From Rhodopseudomonas palustris JSC-3b (GTDB lineage Bacteria; Pseudomonadota; Alphaproteobacteria; Rhizobiales; Xanthobacteraceae): a stretch of 64,000 nucleotides of DNA. A model generated the notes under the pieces. It saw only the letters and a list, made by a program, of their open reading frames with translations, ran no database searches and had not been told where the DNA came from. The stretch covers positions 1,233,491 to 1,297,490 of the forward strand of contig KI632513.1 of the NCBI GenBank assembly GCA_000504425.1, written 5' to 3'. The translations under genes were made by a program, and so were the position numbers. Positions 61,799-64,000 of this stretch are shown here, in pieces; positions within the stretch are counted from its first letter, which is position 1; each line of letters begins with the position of its first letter.

Positions 61799-62758
61799 TC
61801 AGCGGGCCAGCGCGGCGCGCGCTGCCCGTAGTTTGGCAAAATCCTCGCCGGCGTGATGCGATGACCGGGTCATCGGACTGGCCGACACCATCAAAAAGCC
61901 CTTGGCCGAGGCAATGTCCTTGTAGCCGACAAACTCCTCGGGCGGCACATAGCGCATTACCGGATGGTGTTTGAGAGTCGGCTGCAAATACTGACCGATG
62001 GTGAGAAAATCGACATCGGCGCTGCGCAGGTCATCCATCACCTGCAGCACTTCATTGCGCTCCTCACCGATCCCGACCATGATCCCGGACTTGGTGAACA
62101 TCGTCGGGTCGAGCTCCTTGACCCGCTGCAACAGCCGCACCGAATGGAAGTAGCGCGCGCCGGGACGCACTTCGAGATAGCGCGCCGGCACGGTTTCCAG
62201 ATTGTGGTTGAACACGTCCGGCTTGGCCGCGACCACGATTTCGAGCGCGCCGTCCTTGCGCAGGAAATCCGGGGTCAGCACCTCGATGGTGGTGTCCGGG
62301 CAGCGCGCGCGCACCGCAGCAATGGTGGCGGCGATATGGGCCGCGCCGCCATCGGCGAGATCGTCGCGATCAACGGACGTGAGCACGATATGCGACAGGC
62401 CGAGCTTGGCGGTGGCCTCCGCGACATTATCCGGCTCGGAGCGATCGAGCGCCGCCGGCAGCCCGGTCTTGACGTTGCAGAACGCACAGGCGCGCGTGCA
62501 GGTGTCGCCCATGATCATGAAAGTGGCGTGCTTCTTATCCCAGCACTCGCCGATATTCGGGCAGCCGGCTTCCTCGCACACCGTATGCAGGCCGTTTTGC
62601 CTGACGATGTTGCGGGTGTCGGCATAGCCGCGCGAGGTCGGGGCGCGCACCCTGATCCAGTCCGGCTTTTTCGGCGATGGCGCGTCAGGGCGCGCCGCCT
62701 TTTCCGGGTGGCGCGGCCGGATCGGCTGATCGGAAACGGTATCGATGACGACAACCAT
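61799..62758 (-). CDS. lipA: Lipoyl synthase LipA
   Basis: LipA inserts two sulfurs into octanoyl groups on lipoyl-dependent enzymes. The 319-residue radical-SAM enzyme has both cluster motifs: the auxiliary [12 protein letters not shown] and the SAM-binding [11 protein letters not shown] typical C-terminal [10 protein letters not shown] provides the third serine/histidine region. [10 protein letters not shown] and [14 protein letters not shown] are further family landmarks. The start ATG 62758 is preceded by a divergent promoter shared with the DNA glycosylase gene. The RatA-type gene follows with an 11-nt gap. Confidence 0.97.
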   Translation of the reverse strand: MVVVIDTVSDQPIRPRHPEKAARPDAPSPKKPDWIRVRAPTSRGYADTRNIVRQNGLHTVCEEAGCPNIGECWDKKHATFMIMGDTCTRACAFCNVKTGLPAALDRSEPDNVAEATAKLGLSHIVLTSVDRDDLADGGAAHIAATIAAVRARCPDTTIEVLTPDFLRKDGALEIVVAAKPDVFNHNLETVPARYLEVRPGARYFHSVRLLQRVKELDPTMFTKSGIMVGIGEERNEVLQVMDDLRSADVDFLTIGQYLQPTLKHHPVMRYVPPEEFVGYKDIASAKGFLMVSASPMTRSSHHAGEDFAKLRAARAALAR

Positions 62759-62903
62759 GGCACGTCCGCTTGTAAGACAACCCTACCTAATCTGCCGGTC
62801 CCGGTCCCGCAACCCGGCGACTTGCTGGACCCCCACCATTCCAATAATGCTCGCAAATGATGCAATCCGCCATCGTGCCGGGGTTTTGACGCCGTAGCCA
62901 GCC

Positions 62904-63524
62904 ATGGTCCGCACCGCTCTTGCCGCCAATGCCCTGCCTGCCAAGCTCGACCGCCCGATCGGGCGCGGCTTTTTCGACCGCAGCGTGCACGACATCGCGC
63001 CGGAGTTGATCGGCGCCGTTTTGCTGGTCGAAGGCACCGGCGGCGTGATCGTCGAGGTCGAGGCCTATCACCACAACGATCCGGCGGCGCATTCCTACCG
63101 CGGCGAAACCGCGCGCAACGCGGCGATGTTCGGCCCGCCCGGTCACGCCTATGTCTATCGTTCCTACGGCATGCACTGGTGTCTGAATTTCGTGTGCGAG
63201 GCGGAAGGTTCGGCGAGCGCGGTGCTGATCCGGGCGCTGCAACCAAGCCATGGCCTTGATGCGATGGCCGCGCGGCGCGGGCTTGAGGAACCGCGGCAAT
63301 TATGTTCGGGGCCGGGTAAGCTGGCGCAGGCGCTCGGCATCACGCTGGCGCATAATTGCCTGCCGCTCGACCGGCCGCCATTTGCGCTTTATCGCCGGGT
63401 CACCGAGCCCGAGATCGTCACCGGCCCACGGATCGGCATCACCAAGGCCGCCGAGCTGCCGTGGCGTTACGCGCTGCGCCAGTCGCCTTTTGTCAGCAAG
63501 CCGTTCCCGAACAAATCGCGCTAG
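62904..63524 (+). CDS. 3-methyladenine DNA glycosylase, AAG/MPG family
   Basis: The 206-residue protein removes alkylated purines from DNA. It matches the mammalian-type AAG fold: [31 protein letters not shown], split as [17 protein letters not shown] (catalytic Glu and base-flipping Tyr region), [23 protein letters not shown], and later [20 protein letters not shown]. The family is called by pattern. It is divergent from lipA with 145 bp between and converges on the membrane-protein gene at the window edge. Confidence 0.93.
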   Translation: MVRTALAANALPAKLDRPIGRGFFDRSVHDIAPELIGAVLLVEGTGGVIVEVEAYHHNDPAAHSYRGETARNAAMFGPPGHAYVYRSYGMHWCLNFVCEAEGSASAVLIRALQPSHGLDAMAARRGLEEPRQLCSGPGKLAQALGITLAHNCLPLDRPPFALYRRVTEPEIVTGPRIGITKAAELPWRYALRQSPFVSKPFPNKSR

Positions 63525-63528
63525 CGTG

Positions 63529-64000
63529 CTAACTGGCGGCGGCCCGCTGACGGCGCAGGTGCTCCGGATACCAGACCGTGAAGATCGCGGTGCCGATCAG
63601 CATCGCATAGGACAAGAGTTCGTAGCTCAGCTCGGATAGCGCGATCTGCCGCATTTTGCCAAAGGCCAGCACGGCATTGATGGTGAAGGTCGATGCCCCC
63701 ACCCCGGTCATCAGTACATTGGTGCGGATGAAGCGCAGATCGTTCCACCGCGACGGATCGACGTGCTCTTTGGCGTAGTCGAGCGTGAACGGCTTGCCGA
63801 GCGCGATGGTGAGCCAGGCGCCGAGCGCCAGCGCGCCATTGGCGAGCACGCCGAGATGGCGCAGCGTCCAGGTGTCATTGAACCCCATCACCGCGACCGA
63901 GGCCGCGCCAAAAAACACCAGCCCGACCCACAGGATGATGCCGCGGTGCAAGCGCAGCAGGCCCATCGCCACGGTCAGCACCAGCGCGACGCCGAGGCCG
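63529..64000 (-). CDS. Polytopic membrane protein, unknown family (5' end beyond the window)
   Basis: The frame is open past the end of the window (it reads GLGVALVLTVAMG into the visible part), so the N-terminus is missing. The visible part has about five hydrophobic segments. Polar loops include FNDTWTLRHLG and DYAKEHVDPSRWNDLRF. The C-terminus is EHLRRQRAAAS. No family recognised; the absence of charged pore motifs gives no functional hint. It converges on the DNA glycosylase gene with a 4-bp gap. Confidence 0.6.
   Translation of the reverse strand, partial: GLGVALVLTVAMGLLRLHRGIILWVGLVFFGAASVAVMGFNDTWTLRHLGVLANGALALGAWLTIALGKPFTLDYAKEHVDPSRWNDLRFIRTNVLMTGVGASTFTINAVLAFGKMRQIALSELSYELLSYAMLIGTAIFTVWYPEHLRRQRAAAS

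Noticed and set aside
1-64000. Insertion sequences, prophage, CRISPR arrays or integrons
   Set aside because: No transposase, integrase, phage gene or regularly spaced repeat was found anywhere in the window.

Overview
The window is GC-rich alphaproteobacterial chromosome, most likely from the Nitrobacteraceae (Rhodopseudomonas/Bradyrhizobium group). The evidence is the dusB-ntrB-ntrC-ntrY-ntrX-hfq-hflX block, an IspD-IspF fusion, a phosphatidylcholine synthase, an IalB-type secreted protein, and a pair of GH17-containing proteins matching the Bradyrhizobium NdvB/NdvC cyclic beta-glucan enzymes. No prophage, insertion sequence, CRISPR array or integrase was seen. Genes are densely packed, with many ATGA, TGATG or TAATG overlaps and several TTG starts.

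Layout. 1-13.6 kb is housekeeping and metabolism: the end of a family-5 uracil-DNA glycosylase gene, smpB, dapA, an RraA-like protein, the 5-oxoprolinase genes pxpB-pxpC-pxpA, rimO, a quinone oxidoreductase, the coupled pcs-terC pair, a UbiH-type monooxygenase, an AEC transporter, hspQ and an IalB-family protein. 13.7-18.5 kb is a plus-strand run of three genes: an oligopeptide-type binding protein without its permease, an adenylate-forming homologue whose catalytic motifs are eroded, and a receiver/GGDEF-like protein without signature residues. 18.5-28.9 kb carries mfd-sdhE divergent from recG, a DUF502 membrane protein, glmS and glmU (UDP-GlcNAc supply).

29-36.7 kb is the envelope-glucan region: a SPOR-like membrane protein, a small membrane protein, ndvC (minus), a small secreted cysteine-containing protein in the NdvD position, and ndvB (plus). 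A tRNA-Lys(TTT) gene at 36.87 kb borders a stretch (37-40.7 kb) of small, mostly unrecognised genes: a repeat-containing protein, a 36-residue membrane protein, a secreted collagen-like protein, a beta-rich small protein, an orphan BrnA-like antitoxin and a zinc-ribbon protein. This is the most accessory-looking part of the window.

40.8-50.5 kb returns to housekeeping: the queuosine genes tgt and queA, two cyclophilins, coaD, gyrA, hflX and hfq. 50.7-59.1 kb is the nitrogen regulatory operon read right to left (dusB, ntrB, ntrC, ntrY, ntrX), followed by a D-amino-acid aminotransferase before hfq. 59.3-64 kb holds ispDF-pncC, a RatA/Coq10-type START protein with lipA, an alkyladenine DNA glycosylase and the start-truncated end of a membrane protein gene. 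Two palindromic intergenic repeats lie near 43.1 kb and 61.2 kb. Start sites were chosen by Shine-Dalgarno (SD) position, overlap with neighbours and the expected N-terminus of each family; nothing was confirmed by database search.
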